Positions 7,298 through 13,236 of a stretch of DNA of 15,956 nucleotides are shown here, in pieces. The notes beneath the pieces are model-generated. The model ran no database searches, had not been told where the DNA came from, and saw only the letters and a list, made by a program, of their open reading frames with translations. Where the stretch lies: positions 1-15,956 of the forward strand of contig CAYFUT010000059.1 in NCBI GenBank assembly GCA_964346395.1, written 5' to 3'. Positions within the stretch are counted from its first letter, which is position 1, and every line of letters starts with the position of its first letter. The position numbers were made by a program, and so were the translations under genes. Source of the stretch: CAYFUT01 sp964346395 (GTDB taxonomy: Bacteria > Bacillota > Halanaerobiia > Halobacteroidales > Halobacteroidaceae).

Positions 7298-8023
7298 TTA
7301 TTTTAACTGGTATACTCCCCTAGCAGTAACTTTTATTTCTATCTTTTGAGGAGCAACGACTGGCTGACTGGAATCTGCGGCTTTTATCTGGCCTTCTTTT
7401 AACTCCTGTGCTGCCGTCCGATGATAGCTGTTATTTTCCCTCACCTGTAATTCAAGCACCTTTTTTACTTTTAATTCCATCTCCTGAGCAATAAATTTAG
7501 CTTTCTCCTGCAGTCCCTGTAGTGCCTGAGCCGTCACCTGCTGGACTGCCCGGTCATAATTACCTAACTTATAATTTATACCCGCCACTCGATTAGCTCC
7601 CGCTTGAATAGCTGTCTCAATTATGCCCCCTAGTTTTCCTAAATTAATTACTCTTACTTTAATTTGATTTTGTACTATATAACTAGTAGACTTTTTTTCT
7701 TTAGGCCCCGATTCATCTAAATCTATCCGATAATCAGCCGATATAATTTCTACCTCAGAAATAGACGCTAGTTCCTCCTTCACTTGTTCAGCAAGCTGAC
7801 TATTACTATCATAAGCTATATTTAAATCTTGATTTTTCGTTTCTACAGCTAAAGTAATAACTGCCAGTTCAGGACTGAACTTTTGGCGGGCCTGATAATT
7901 TATCTTTAACTTACTTACTGGTTCTTGTGGTGAGATCTCTTCCTCAGCCGCCGTATCTCCGGGAAAAACTACCAACAATAATAAACTGCAAATTACTAAA
8001 ATAATACTTCCCTTTAACCACAT
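7298..8023 (-). CDS. Exported SIMPL-domain (DUF541) protein
   Basis: The 241-residue protein has a signal peptide (MWLKGS, a hydrophobic core to about residue 20, and an Ala-containing cleavage region near DTAAEE). A SIMPL/DUF541 domain spans about residues 38-241. Family features seen are an initial strand KLKINYQARQKFSPELAVITLAVETKN, the middle strand YIVQNQIKVRVINLGKLGGIIETAIQAGANRVAGINY, and the C-terminal AQALQGLQEKAKFIAQEMELKV followed by an IEIKVTARGVYQLK strand. In this family the name comes from a mouse signalling protein; bacterial members are periplasmic or exported proteins of unclear function, sometimes tied to oxidative stress. AAGGGAGGTATTATTA sets the ATG. It is divergent from the broken cobalamin-binding gene, and a 26-bp palindrome overlaps its likely promoter. 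Confidence 0.88.
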   Translation of the reverse strand: MWLKGSIILVICSLLLLVVFPGDTAAEEEISPQEPVSKLKINYQARQKFSPELAVITLAVETKNQDLNIAYDSNSQLAEQVKEELASISEVEIISADYRIDLDESGPKEKKSTSYIVQNQIKVRVINLGKLGGIIETAIQAGANRVAGINYKLGNYDRAVQQVTAQALQGLQEKAKFIAQEMELKVKKVLELQVRENNSYHRTAAQELKEGQIKAADSSQPVVAPQKIEIKVTARGVYQLK

Positions 8024-8050
8024 TAATAATACCTCCCTTACCTAGCATTA

Positions 8051-8076
8051 ATAATTAATAATCCATTATTAATTAT
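8051..8076. repeat. 26-bp palindrome, probable operator between SIMPL and cobalamin-binding genes
   Basis: ATAATTAATAAT (8051-8062) and ATTATTAATTAT (8065-8076) are perfect 12-bp inverted arms around a CC centre. On the minus strand the arm overlaps an extended -10 (TGCGATAAT, with the hexamer at plus 8072-8077) that could drive the SIMPL gene, which starts 28 bases away. A dimeric repressor could block that promoter. A leader hairpin is the alternative. Confidence 0.45.
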
Positions 8077-8105
8077 CGCATCAAATAATTTTATTAAGCT
8101 AATAA

Positions 8106-8133
8106 TTGATTTTTCTCTAAAAAAATTTATAAT
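8106..8133 (+). promoter_or_regulatory. Sigma-A-type promoter for the cobalamin-binding pseudogene
   Basis: TTGATT (8106-8111), a 16-base spacer and a perfect TATAAT (8128-8133) precede the start at 8165. A second TATAAT sits at 8139-8144, too far from this -35 box. The promoter still looks intact although the gene behind it is disrupted. Confidence 0.6.
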
Positions 8134-8164
8134 TTACATATAATCGGTATTGAGGGGATAAAAT

Positions 8165-8474
8165 ATGGAGGTTAACCAACAAATAGCTGATGGCCTTAAA
8201 GAAAATATCAATAACATTTCTCAATGATCAATATAATAACCAGAGCAAATTTCGAAGAATTTACCAGACGGTAGACCATCAAANNNNNNNNNNNNNNNNN
8301 NNNNNNNNNNNNNNNNNNNNNNNNNNNNNNNNNNNNNNNNNNNNNNNNNNNNNNNNNNNNNNNNNNNNNNNNNNNNNNNNNNNAGTGCCTAACTTATGGC
8401 AGGAGCTCAGCGCCGATGCCTACGCTCCTGATATTTAGCAGGCTATTCCGATTATAAAAAATATTAATCGATAA
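8165..8474 (+). pseudogene. Disrupted cobalamin (B12)-binding-domain protein gene, interrupted by the assembly gap
   Basis: An ATG at 8165 with a ribosome binding site (GAGGGGATAAAAT) opens a frame of only 20 codons ending in TGA (8225-8227). The sequence resumes in another frame as FLNDQYNNQSKFRRIYQ up to the gap. After the gap, VPNLWQELSADAYAPDI meets a TAG at 8436-8438 and would continue as QAIPIIKNINR to a TAA at 8472-8474. From memory, LWQ..GADAYAPDA is the C-terminal end of cobalamin-binding domains in regulator-like proteins, and the pre-gap part resembles their N-terminal helical segment (QY..QPEL..RYG). This suggests one frameshift and one nonsense change. Because both lie close to a scaffold gap, assembly error is a real alternative. 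Most of the coding region would be in the gap. Confidence 0.5.
8284..8383. other. Scaffold gap of exactly 100 N
   Basis: One hundred consecutive N are the conventional placeholder for a join of unknown length. The true distance, and any gene or repeat inside, cannot be judged. If the flanking gene is full length, several hundred bases are missing; this is inference from typical family length. Confidence 0.99.
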
Positions 8475-8482
8475 TAAACGAA

Positions 8483-8505
8483 ATCCCGGGTTTATGCCCC
8501 GGGAT
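8483..8505 (-). terminator. Hairpin, probable terminator of spoVS
   Basis: ATCCCGGG (8483-8490) pairs with CCCGGGAT (8498-8505) around a 7-base loop. Read on the minus strand the stem is followed by TTTCGTTTATT, a weak T-tract, 35 bases after the spoVS stop. On the plus strand no T-run follows, though the stem could still stabilise the other transcript's end. Confidence 0.6.
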
Positions 8506-8539
8506 CTATACTAAACATATATCAGTAGTCAGTGAACAG

Positions 8540-8806
8540 TTAGCGGGCTTCGACAATCAATTTAATAGCCGTCCGCTCTTCCCCTTCAATTTCTACATCT
8601 GTAAAGGCAGGAATACAAATTAAATCCTTGCCGCTAGGTGCTACATATCCGCGGGCAATAGCTATTGCTTTAACTGCTTGATTTAATGCTCCCGCTCCTA
8701 TAGCCTGTAATTCTCCCTTTTCATTTTCTTCTAATACTCCAGCTAAAGCCCCAGCTACTGATTTGGGATTTGATTTTGACGATACCTTAAGTATTTCTTT
8801 TTCCAT
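8540..8806 (-). CDS. spoVS: Stage V sporulation protein S (SpoVS)
   Basis: The 88-residue protein is an almost uninterrupted match to SpoVS: EILKVSSKSNPKSVAGALAG, then AIGAGALNQAVKAIAIARGY, then VAPSGKDLICIPAFTD, then EERTAIKLIVE near the C-terminus. SpoVS is a small Alba-like-fold protein. In Bacillus subtilis its loss affects spore coat and cortex formation and alters septation; it probably acts by binding nucleic acid. Length equals the family norm. AAGGAGG stands 11 bases before the ATG, a slightly long spacing. A TATAAT lies about 45 bases upstream without a good sigma-A -35 element, and AGGTATT with a GAAAT about 14 bases further on vaguely recalls a sigma-H promoter; this is tentative. 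The gene stands alone. Its presence suggests a spore-forming lineage, although spoVS also occurs in non-sporulating bacteria. Confidence 0.97.
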   Translation of the reverse strand: MEKEILKVSSKSNPKSVAGALAGVLEENEKGELQAIGAGALNQAVKAIAIARGYVAPSGKDLICIPAFTDVEIEGEERTAIKLIVEAR

Positions 8807-8889
8807 ATTTTTGATAACCTCCTTAATTACTGTATTATATTAATAGCTAACCTATGTTTTTATTTCTATATTGAGAAGATAATACCTTC

Positions 8890-9924
8890 TTAGTTATTAG
8901 TATCTTTTTCTAAATCAACTACCGTCCCATAATAATTACCGTCAGAATCTGTTTTAGAATAAATTTGGTACGCTAAATATTTAAAATTATCTGCAAGCCC
9001 CGGAAAAATATCCAAAACTTCAGGCGTTAACTTATCCAGTTCTGCCTGCAATTTTTCTGTTTCTTGTAAATTTAAACTTGTTTTATATTTAATTACCGCC
9101 GCTAAACCCTGCTTAAGGTTCTTTACCTGTACCCGAAATATTATCGGACGGTGAGGTAAAGAAGTCACTTCAATCGGATAAGGCAGCTCATTTGCTATTT
9201 TCCGGCTTAATTCATTTTTCAATTCTGTAAATTTATAATCTTGACTATACCGTAAAAAATTCGAAGGAAGAGATAATTCTTCAGCAGTCAAGGCATATAG
9301 ATAAGCACCAACTATAAATCCCTTATCAGCTAGCTGCTGAGCCTGTTTATAATAATCTACAGCAGTCTGCCCCTGATAAGTATACTCGCGACAGTTTAAA
9401 TTATCTAACTTCCAATTTCCTTCTTGTTGTCTATAAATTAAAGTCAATAAATGTCCGATACTTCCTCCATTACTTTTTAAAAAAGCTACATAAATATTGG
9501 AACTGATAGACTTTAACTGTAGACTTACTGGTTTTTGATCCAGGCTAGAGTCTACCTCTAAATTTAATTCTTTATCATCTCTTAACCGATACATACTAAT
9601 CTGATAACTATCTACTTCTTCAAATTTAGAACTTTTAACTGCTCGCTGCAGTTTGGCAAACAAATCCCCCTCGGGAGCTAAATCATTTTTAAGTTTATCT
9701 GCAAAATTTTCTGTACAGACTTGATAAAATTTCTGAAAATTATTCTCTTCAAGAGCAGTTAGCACTTGTTTATTCAATTTGTCTAAAGTACTATTTACCT
9801 CCCCAGATATTTCTTGATTACGAGCCACTTGTTTAGTCAAAATAGGCAGTAAGCCGCTAACTACTATAGTAACTACCACTGTTATTACTGCTACTAAAAT
9901 TAACAAAATTGATTTCTTTTTCAT
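8890..9924 (-). CDS. Membrane-anchored or exported protein of unknown family
   Basis: The 344-residue protein starts MKKK and has a strongly hydrophobic segment at about 5-28, so it is either anchored by one N-terminal helix or secreted. Residues about 45-180 (LNKQVLTALEENNFQKFYQVCTENF, later HLLTLIYRQQEGNWKLDNL) look like an NTF2/SnoaL-type fold: two helices, then strands ending in a short hydrophobic-W-K-L-D strand, as in DUF4878-like lipoproteins. No catalytic motif is seen. The second half is mixed alpha/beta and not recognised. It has no lipobox Cys. GGAGGGAAGCTG before ATG gives a firm start. The gene is flanked by spoVS downstream (83 bases) and by an empty region with terminators upstream, so it is probably transcribed alone. 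The function is unknown. Confidence 0.72.
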   Translation of the reverse strand: MKKKSILLILVAVITVVVTIVVSGLLPILTKQVARNQEISGEVNSTLDKLNKQVLTALEENNFQKFYQVCTENFADKLKNDLAPEGDLFAKLQRAVKSSKFEEVDSYQISMYRLRDDKELNLEVDSSLDQKPVSLQLKSISSNIYVAFLKSNGGSIGHLLTLIYRQQEGNWKLDNLNCREYTYQGQTAVDYYKQAQQLADKGFIVGAYLYALTAEELSLPSNFLRYSQDYKFTELKNELSRKIANELPYPIEVTSLPHRPIIFRVQVKNLKQGLAAVIKYKTSLNLQETEKLQAELDKLTPEVLDIFPGLADNFKYLAYQIYSKTDSDGNYYGTVVDLEKDTNN

Positions 9925-10050
9925 CAGCTTCCCTCCACAGCTTTTATTAGTCTTATATATTAATTCCTACTTTATAGTTATTACTTCTACACTTAAACTT
10001 ACTTTCCTGCCTGCCGATTATAGCCAATCATTAAAATATAAAATCCCAAA

Positions 10051-10079
10051 ATAATAAAAAAGTCGCCTAACGGCGGCTT
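10051..10079 (-). terminator. Rho-independent terminator, minus strand
   Basis: On the minus strand AAGCCGCC, loop GTTA and GGCGACTT form an 8-bp stem (plus 10060-10079, one G-T pair) followed by a T-rich run (plus 10051-10061). It closes whatever is transcribed leftwards from beyond 10080. It is the second terminator after the 54-residue gene. The stretch 9925-10050 to its left holds nothing else that I can see except the leader of the 344-residue protein gene. Confidence 0.8.
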
Positions 10080-10172
10080 AGCTTAAGGCTGAGATTGAGT
10101 TTAAGTCAACCATAAAATTAAATTCATAAAAATTAGCCAGAAATTAAGAAAAAGTATAATTCGCTTAACGAC
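10080..10172 (-). other. Interval between two minus-strand terminators; possible small RNA
   Basis: Ninety-three bases lie between the terminator of the 54-residue gene and a second strong terminator. A TATACT sits just inside on the minus strand, but its -35 region is poor. Only an 11-codon frame without a ribosome binding site is present. The interval may be a short non-coding RNA, a decayed gene or merely a backup terminator. Confidence 0.25.
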
Positions 10173-10213
10173 AAAAAATAAGAGACTAGACTAATCAGAC
10201 AGCCAGTCTCTTA
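10173..10213 (-). terminator. Rho-independent terminator of the 54-residue membrane protein gene
   Basis: On the minus strand TAAGAGACT (plus 10205-10213) pairs with AGTCTCTTA (plus 10179-10187), and six T follow (plus 10173-10178). The 17-base interior can pair a little further. The stem starts 11 bases after the stop codon. Confidence 0.9.
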
Positions 10214-10223
10214 CTCCTTAATT

Positions 10224-10388
10224 TCAGTTTAAAAACAACTCATTTATTTCAGCAGCAATAATTGCAGCCAAAATTATTCCTCCAATAATAATACTATCTA
10301 CTGCCAGCCGAAAAGGTAGTAATATGCAGACAGTTAGGATAATGAAAACTAGTTTAGATAATAGAGATCTTCTTCTCCGTTGAGCCAC
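10224..10388 (-). CDS. Small (54-residue) membrane protein of unknown function, GTG start
   Basis: A GTG at 10386-10388 stands 8 bases after a strong AAAGGAG ribosome binding site and opens a 54-codon frame ending in TGA at 10224-10226. The product begins MAQRRRRS, then has two hydrophobic segments, LVFIILTVCILLPF (about 13-26) and IIIGGIILAAIIAA (about 33-46), and ends EINELFLN. The Arg cluster favours a cytoplasmic N-terminus by the positive-inside rule. A complete transcription unit is visible: promoter at 10462-10489 and terminator at 10173-10213. That, more than homology, argues that it is real. I recognise no family. It lies downstream of the chemoreceptor-hybrid cluster on the same strand and may be a further membrane partner or a stand-alone small protein. 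Confidence 0.7.
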   Translation of the reverse strand: MAQRRRRSLLSKLVFIILTVCILLPFRLAVDSIIIGGIILAAIIAAEINELFLN

Positions 10389-10461
10389 CTTATTCACTCC
10401 TTTAGATTAGGCTGGATTAAAGAGTGCATTAAATATATTAGTTACTTATCCTATATAATTA

Positions 10462-10489
10462 ATTGTATCACAAATAATAAATATTACAA
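10462..10489 (-). promoter_or_regulatory. Sigma-A-type promoter for the 54-residue protein gene
   Basis: On the minus strand TTGTAA (plus 10484-10489), a 16-base spacer and TACAAT (plus 10462-10467) are followed by a leader of about 65 bases to the GTG start. The interval 10390-10555 holds only this promoter and leader. Confidence 0.6.
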
Positions 10490-10555
10490 GACAGAAACTG
10501 GCTCTTAAGATTTAATTCAGTTTGCTTTCCTTCTAATTCATTTTTTACCTTTAAT

Positions 10556-10741
10556 CTACTTAGAAGTCCAAACTATTATAAGTAACCTAATAATTAAATA
10601 AACTGCTCCTGTCAACGCCAAAGTTAAAAGCACTAAACTAAAGATACTCATCCCTGAAATTCCAGCAATTATCCCTGCCAGTGCTCCCCCTAATAGTCCT
10701 GAAACTATCCCTAATACTAAATCTTTAGTTAGTTCACTCAT
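10556..10741 (-). CDS. Small (61-residue) glycine-rich membrane protein
   Basis: The product has a short polar start MSELTKD and then two membrane-spanning segments. LGIVSGLLGGALAGIIAGIS (about 9-28) is a glycine-zipper helix with repeated small-residue spacing, and IFSLVLLTLALTGAVYLIIRLLIIVW (about 33-58) follows it, ending TSK. Glycine zippers favour helix packing and oligomers. I recognise no family. The ribosome binding site (TAGGGG) overlaps the TAG stop of the coiled-coil gene, with 9 bases between stop and ATG, so translational coupling is likely and the two are surely co-transcribed. A holin-like or sensor-partner role is possible but unproven. Confidence 0.72.
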   Translation of the reverse strand: MSELTKDLVLGIVSGLLGGALAGIIAGISGMSIFSLVLLTLALTGAVYLIIRLLIIVWTSK

Positions 10742-10750
10742 AAATTTCCC

Positions 10751-11245
10751 CTACCCACTTAAATTATTCAGTCGTTCTCCTATATCTTCCTCTTTTAAAC
10801 TCCGTTCAATTAATTTTTTGCGATAATAATCAAATGCTTCCAGAGTCTCCTGCGTTAAATATTTATTTTCTTTTATTTTTTCCGCCAGAAATTCAAATTT
10901 ATTAGCTACTTTTTCTCTTTCCTCATCTACAGCAAAATCATGTTCCTCCAGATCCATATCTTCTACCTCCGGCAGTTCTTCTAGATTTTTTTCTTCCTCT
11001 AACCGCTTAATTTGTGATTTTTTCCATTCTAATTCCCGTTCTTTCTCCTGAATCCTTTCCCGCTCTCTTTCTAACCTCTTTTTTAATTCATTAATCTCCT
11101 GCTTTCTCTTTTCTCGCAGCGCTCGAAGCTGATGGTGATCCTCACTTAACGATTCCATGATTGCCTCTTCAATATCTTCAGATTTGCACTCTTCAATATC
11201 CATCATTATCTCCTCTACTCGTGCTCTAATTTCCTCTTTATCCAT
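10751..11245 (-). CDS. Charged coiled-coil protein of unknown function
   Basis: The 164-residue protein has no signal peptide or membrane helix. Residues about 38-92 form a long, highly charged coiled coil (runs such as LKKRLERERERIQEKERELE). An acidic hinge (ELPEVEDMDLEEHD, about 91-104) follows, then a second helical region to the end (KVANKFEFLAEKIKENKYL...YYRKKLIERSL). The N-terminal 35 residues are acidic and helical. Nothing enzymatic is visible, and a structural or adaptor role is the most that can be inferred. AAGGGGGAATGAATA sets the start. It lies 22 bases after the Rossmann-chemoreceptor gene and 9 bases before the small membrane protein gene, so all three form one operon. Confidence 0.78.
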   Translation of the reverse strand: MDKEEIRARVEEIMMDIEECKSEDIEEAIMESLSEDHHQLRALREKRKQEINELKKRLERERERIQEKERELEWKKSQIKRLEEEKNLEELPEVEDMDLEEHDFAVDEEREKVANKFEFLAEKIKENKYLTQETLEAFDYYRKKLIERSLKEEDIGERLNNLSG

Positions 11246-11267
11246 TATTCATTCCCCCTTAATATTT

Positions 11268-11957
11268 TTAGCCTTGCTCTTTAAGTTCACCGACTACTTC
11301 TGTAATTCGATTATTTAAGTTAAGGATATTTTTATTAATTTCCTCAATATTCTGCACCAATTTGCTAGATTCCTCCGATAAATCCTTTACTTCGTCCGCC
11401 ACCACAGAAAAACCACCTCCTTCTGCTCCCGCTTTAGCAGCCTCAATAGAAGCATTTACAGACAGCATATTTAAATTCTTAGTTACCTTCTCTATTTCAG
11501 CTAAGAAATCATCTATGCTCTGGGAATCATCTTCTATTTCCATATGTATCTCCTTTAAATGATTAATTACTGTATCTAATAACTGTTGCTGGTACTTTTT
11601 ATATTCCTTAATAATATCATATACCAGATAAGAAGCCTCCCCGGAAACTACTTCCGTTCCTTCAGCTTTATTTTCCTTGATGGTAGCTAAAACCTGGGAA
11701 ACGCCAGTTACCTCCAAAATCAAGTCAAGCGTCTGGTCAGCCAACGCTTCCATCAAATCAGTAGTAGTTTTAACATCATTTTCGTGGGCTAACTTCATCC
11801 CGGGAGCTTCTTTATTCTTATCTACTACATACTTTATTTTTGTACTTGGCATCTTATTGAATATCTTAAATAAATCGCTTCCTATATCTCCTGCTCCTAC
11901 GATTGCAATATCCAGATCTTTATGATTACTAGTTAATTGTTCCTCCTCTATAGGCAT
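11268..11957 (-). CDS. Soluble hybrid of a Rossmann NAD-binding domain and a chemoreceptor signalling hairpin
   Basis: The 229-residue protein has two recognisable parts. Residues about 14-115 form a dehydrogenase-type Rossmann fold: DIAIVGAGDIGSDLF with glycine motif GAGDIG (21-26), and Asp46 at the end of the second strand, which favours NAD over NADP. LDLILEVTG and TEVVSGEASYLV follow, as in homoserine or acetaldehyde dehydrogenase NAD-binding domains, but no catalytic domain follows. Residues about 116-229 are helical and carry the methyl-accepting chemotaxis tip, NMLSVNASIEAAKAGAEGGGFSVVADEVKDLSEES (163-197), the CheA/CheW-binding region. There is no membrane helix or HAMP domain, and the hairpin arms are only about 45-50 residues each. 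GAGGAGAGGGGATAAAGT precedes the ATG. A cytoplasmic receptor reporting NAD state or a bound metabolite is inferred. It is the first gene of a three-gene operon. Confidence 0.9.
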   Translation of the reverse strand: MPIEEEQLTSNHKDLDIAIVGAGDIGSDLFKIFNKMPSTKIKYVVDKNKEAPGMKLAHENDVKTTTDLMEALADQTLDLILEVTGVSQVLATIKENKAEGTEVVSGEASYLVYDIIKEYKKYQQQLLDTVINHLKEIHMEIEDDSQSIDDFLAEIEKVTKNLNMLSVNASIEAAKAGAEGGGFSVVADEVKDLSEESSKLVQNIEEINKNILNLNNRITEVVGELKEQG

Positions 11958-12130
11958 ACTTTATCCCCTCTCCTCTAGTAAAATTGTTTTATACCTACTT
12001 CATTTAAGTATTTAGACATACCCTGCTGATTTTCCTTCCTTTTTTCTCCAATTTCGATAAAAAATCTAAAATTTTAATTATAATCTAAAATATGATATAG
12101 CTTTAATAAACTCTTTAGAGGAGGTAAAAA

Positions 12131-12412
12131 ATGAATAGACAACAAGCTTTAGAACATATTCAAGAACAGGTAGCAGCAGATAATTTAATTAAACATATGC
12201 TGGCTACGGAAACAGTTATGAAGAAGCTAGTTAGTTACTTTGGTACTAGTGAAGAAAAATGGGGGTTAGCAGGACTAGTGCATGATATTGACTATGAACT
12301 AACTGCAGATGACCCTAACCAACACAGCCTGGTAGGCGCTGAAATGCTGCAGGATTTAAGCTATGACGAAGAAATAATTAACCTTTCTTCTTTTCAGTTT
12401 ACCCATAAATAG
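12131..12412 (+). pseudogene. HD-domain protein, truncated to its N-terminal half
   Basis: The 93-residue product starts like a small HD-domain hydrolase of the kind usually near 180-190 residues: NLIKHMLATETVMKKLVSYFG, then GLAGLVHDIDYEL with the HD pair (His51-Asp52), then DDPNQHSLVGAEMLQDL. It departs from the family after DEEIIN, where the KAHNE metal ligand and the later Asp should follow. Instead it ends in LSSFQFTHK and a TAG. The next 190 bases contain no recognisable remainder in any frame. Start and ribosome binding site (GAGGAGGTAAAAA) are sound. With the C-terminal metal ligands missing, it is unlikely to be an active hydrolase. It may be a deletion remnant or a shortened protein with another role. 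It is divergent from the Rossmann-chemoreceptor operon. Confidence 0.72.
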
Positions 12413-12603
12413 ATGAATTTAAATAGCCAATTCGTTTCAACCTCTCCTTATCCCGGGTAATTAACTATTACCTCACTGAATTAAACTTAACCTTTTTTCT
12501 CTTTCTCCGATAATCTAATTGTAAGAAATCAACTATCCAATTTTAGGAAACTAATTTTAATTGTCAATTGTACATTATCAATTTAAACTAGGGAGGGATA
12601 ACC

Positions 12604-13230
12604 ATGTATGATGTCAAAAAAGTTAAAAAAACCTCTAAAAGTTCTAAAACTAATTACTTTCATCATTCCCCCCAGGAAGAATCTAAACATCAGCAGAGAA
12701 AAAAAGCCAGCCGCATTAAATCGCGCGGACATAAAACTTTCTCCCGCTTTGCTCAAGAATTAGAACGCAATAATCTTAAACGTAATCAAAACTATAAAAA
12801 CCTGGAAAAAAGATTGGATATAGATAGAGAGGAATGGGGAGTAGAAAAAGTCGCCGCTGAAATAATAAATTTAATTTCCACTAAATACCGCCTAGTAGCA
12901 AATCAATACCCGACCCAGCAACACCAGTTGCTTAACCAAATATATGAAGAAGGAAAAACTATTATTAAACAAGCCTTTATGGACGCCCGAAAAACTATTC
13001 TCCCTCTGCCCCCAGAAGTAAATCAACTCTTAATTGCCACTTACAAATTAAGCAAACAAAAACTCACTGCCTGGAAAAATAAAAAAGCGGAACAATCTTC
13101 TAGCTCCCAAGCTGACTCAACCCAAGAACCGCCTGATTTAAAAGAAAAAATCACCGAATTATTTACTAAGCAGGGAATTTATCTTAAAGAAGCAAAGACA
13201 AAACTCCCTGCTATTAATTTAAAAGGATGA
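12604..13230 (+). CDS. Basic protein with a possible DUF5610-like domain
   Basis: The 208-residue protein starts with about 65 highly basic, Ser/Lys/Arg/His-rich residues, likely disordered. A central helical domain at about 75-157 reads EEWGVEKVAAEIINLI, then EEGKTIIKQAFMDARKTI, then LPPEVNQLLIATYKLSKQKLTAW. This spacing (a Trp-containing start, a G-x-x-x-A-F-x-x-A segment, a LPPEV turn and a T-Y-x-L helix) recalls DUF5610, a domain of unknown function; the link is from memory and moderate. A Ser/Gln-rich linker (163-177) leads to a lysine-rich tail. There is no signal peptide. The start follows GGGAGGGATAACC. The stop is only 6 bases from the stop of the convergent metK, with no terminator between. 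The function is unknown. Confidence 0.7.
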   Translation: MYDVKKVKKTSKSSKTNYFHHSPQEESKHQQRKKASRIKSRGHKTFSRFAQELERNNLKRNQNYKNLEKRLDIDREEWGVEKVAAEIINLISTKYRLVANQYPTQQHQLLNQIYEEGKTIIKQAFMDARKTILPLPPEVNQLLIATYKLSKQKLTAWKNKKAEQSSSSQADSTQEPPDLKEKITELFTKQGIYLKEAKTKLPAINLKG

Positions 13231-13236
13231 CTTACT

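Noticed and set aside
8436..8438. TAG as a pyrrolysine codon
   Set aside because: Only 12 residues would be gained, no pyl genes are in the window, and the nearby frameshift makes a pseudogene or assembly error more likely.
12561..12589. TTGTCA-17-TAAACT promoter-like pair before the DUF5610-like gene
   Set aside because: The predicted transcript would start inside the ribosome binding site, so the gene could not be translated normally from it.
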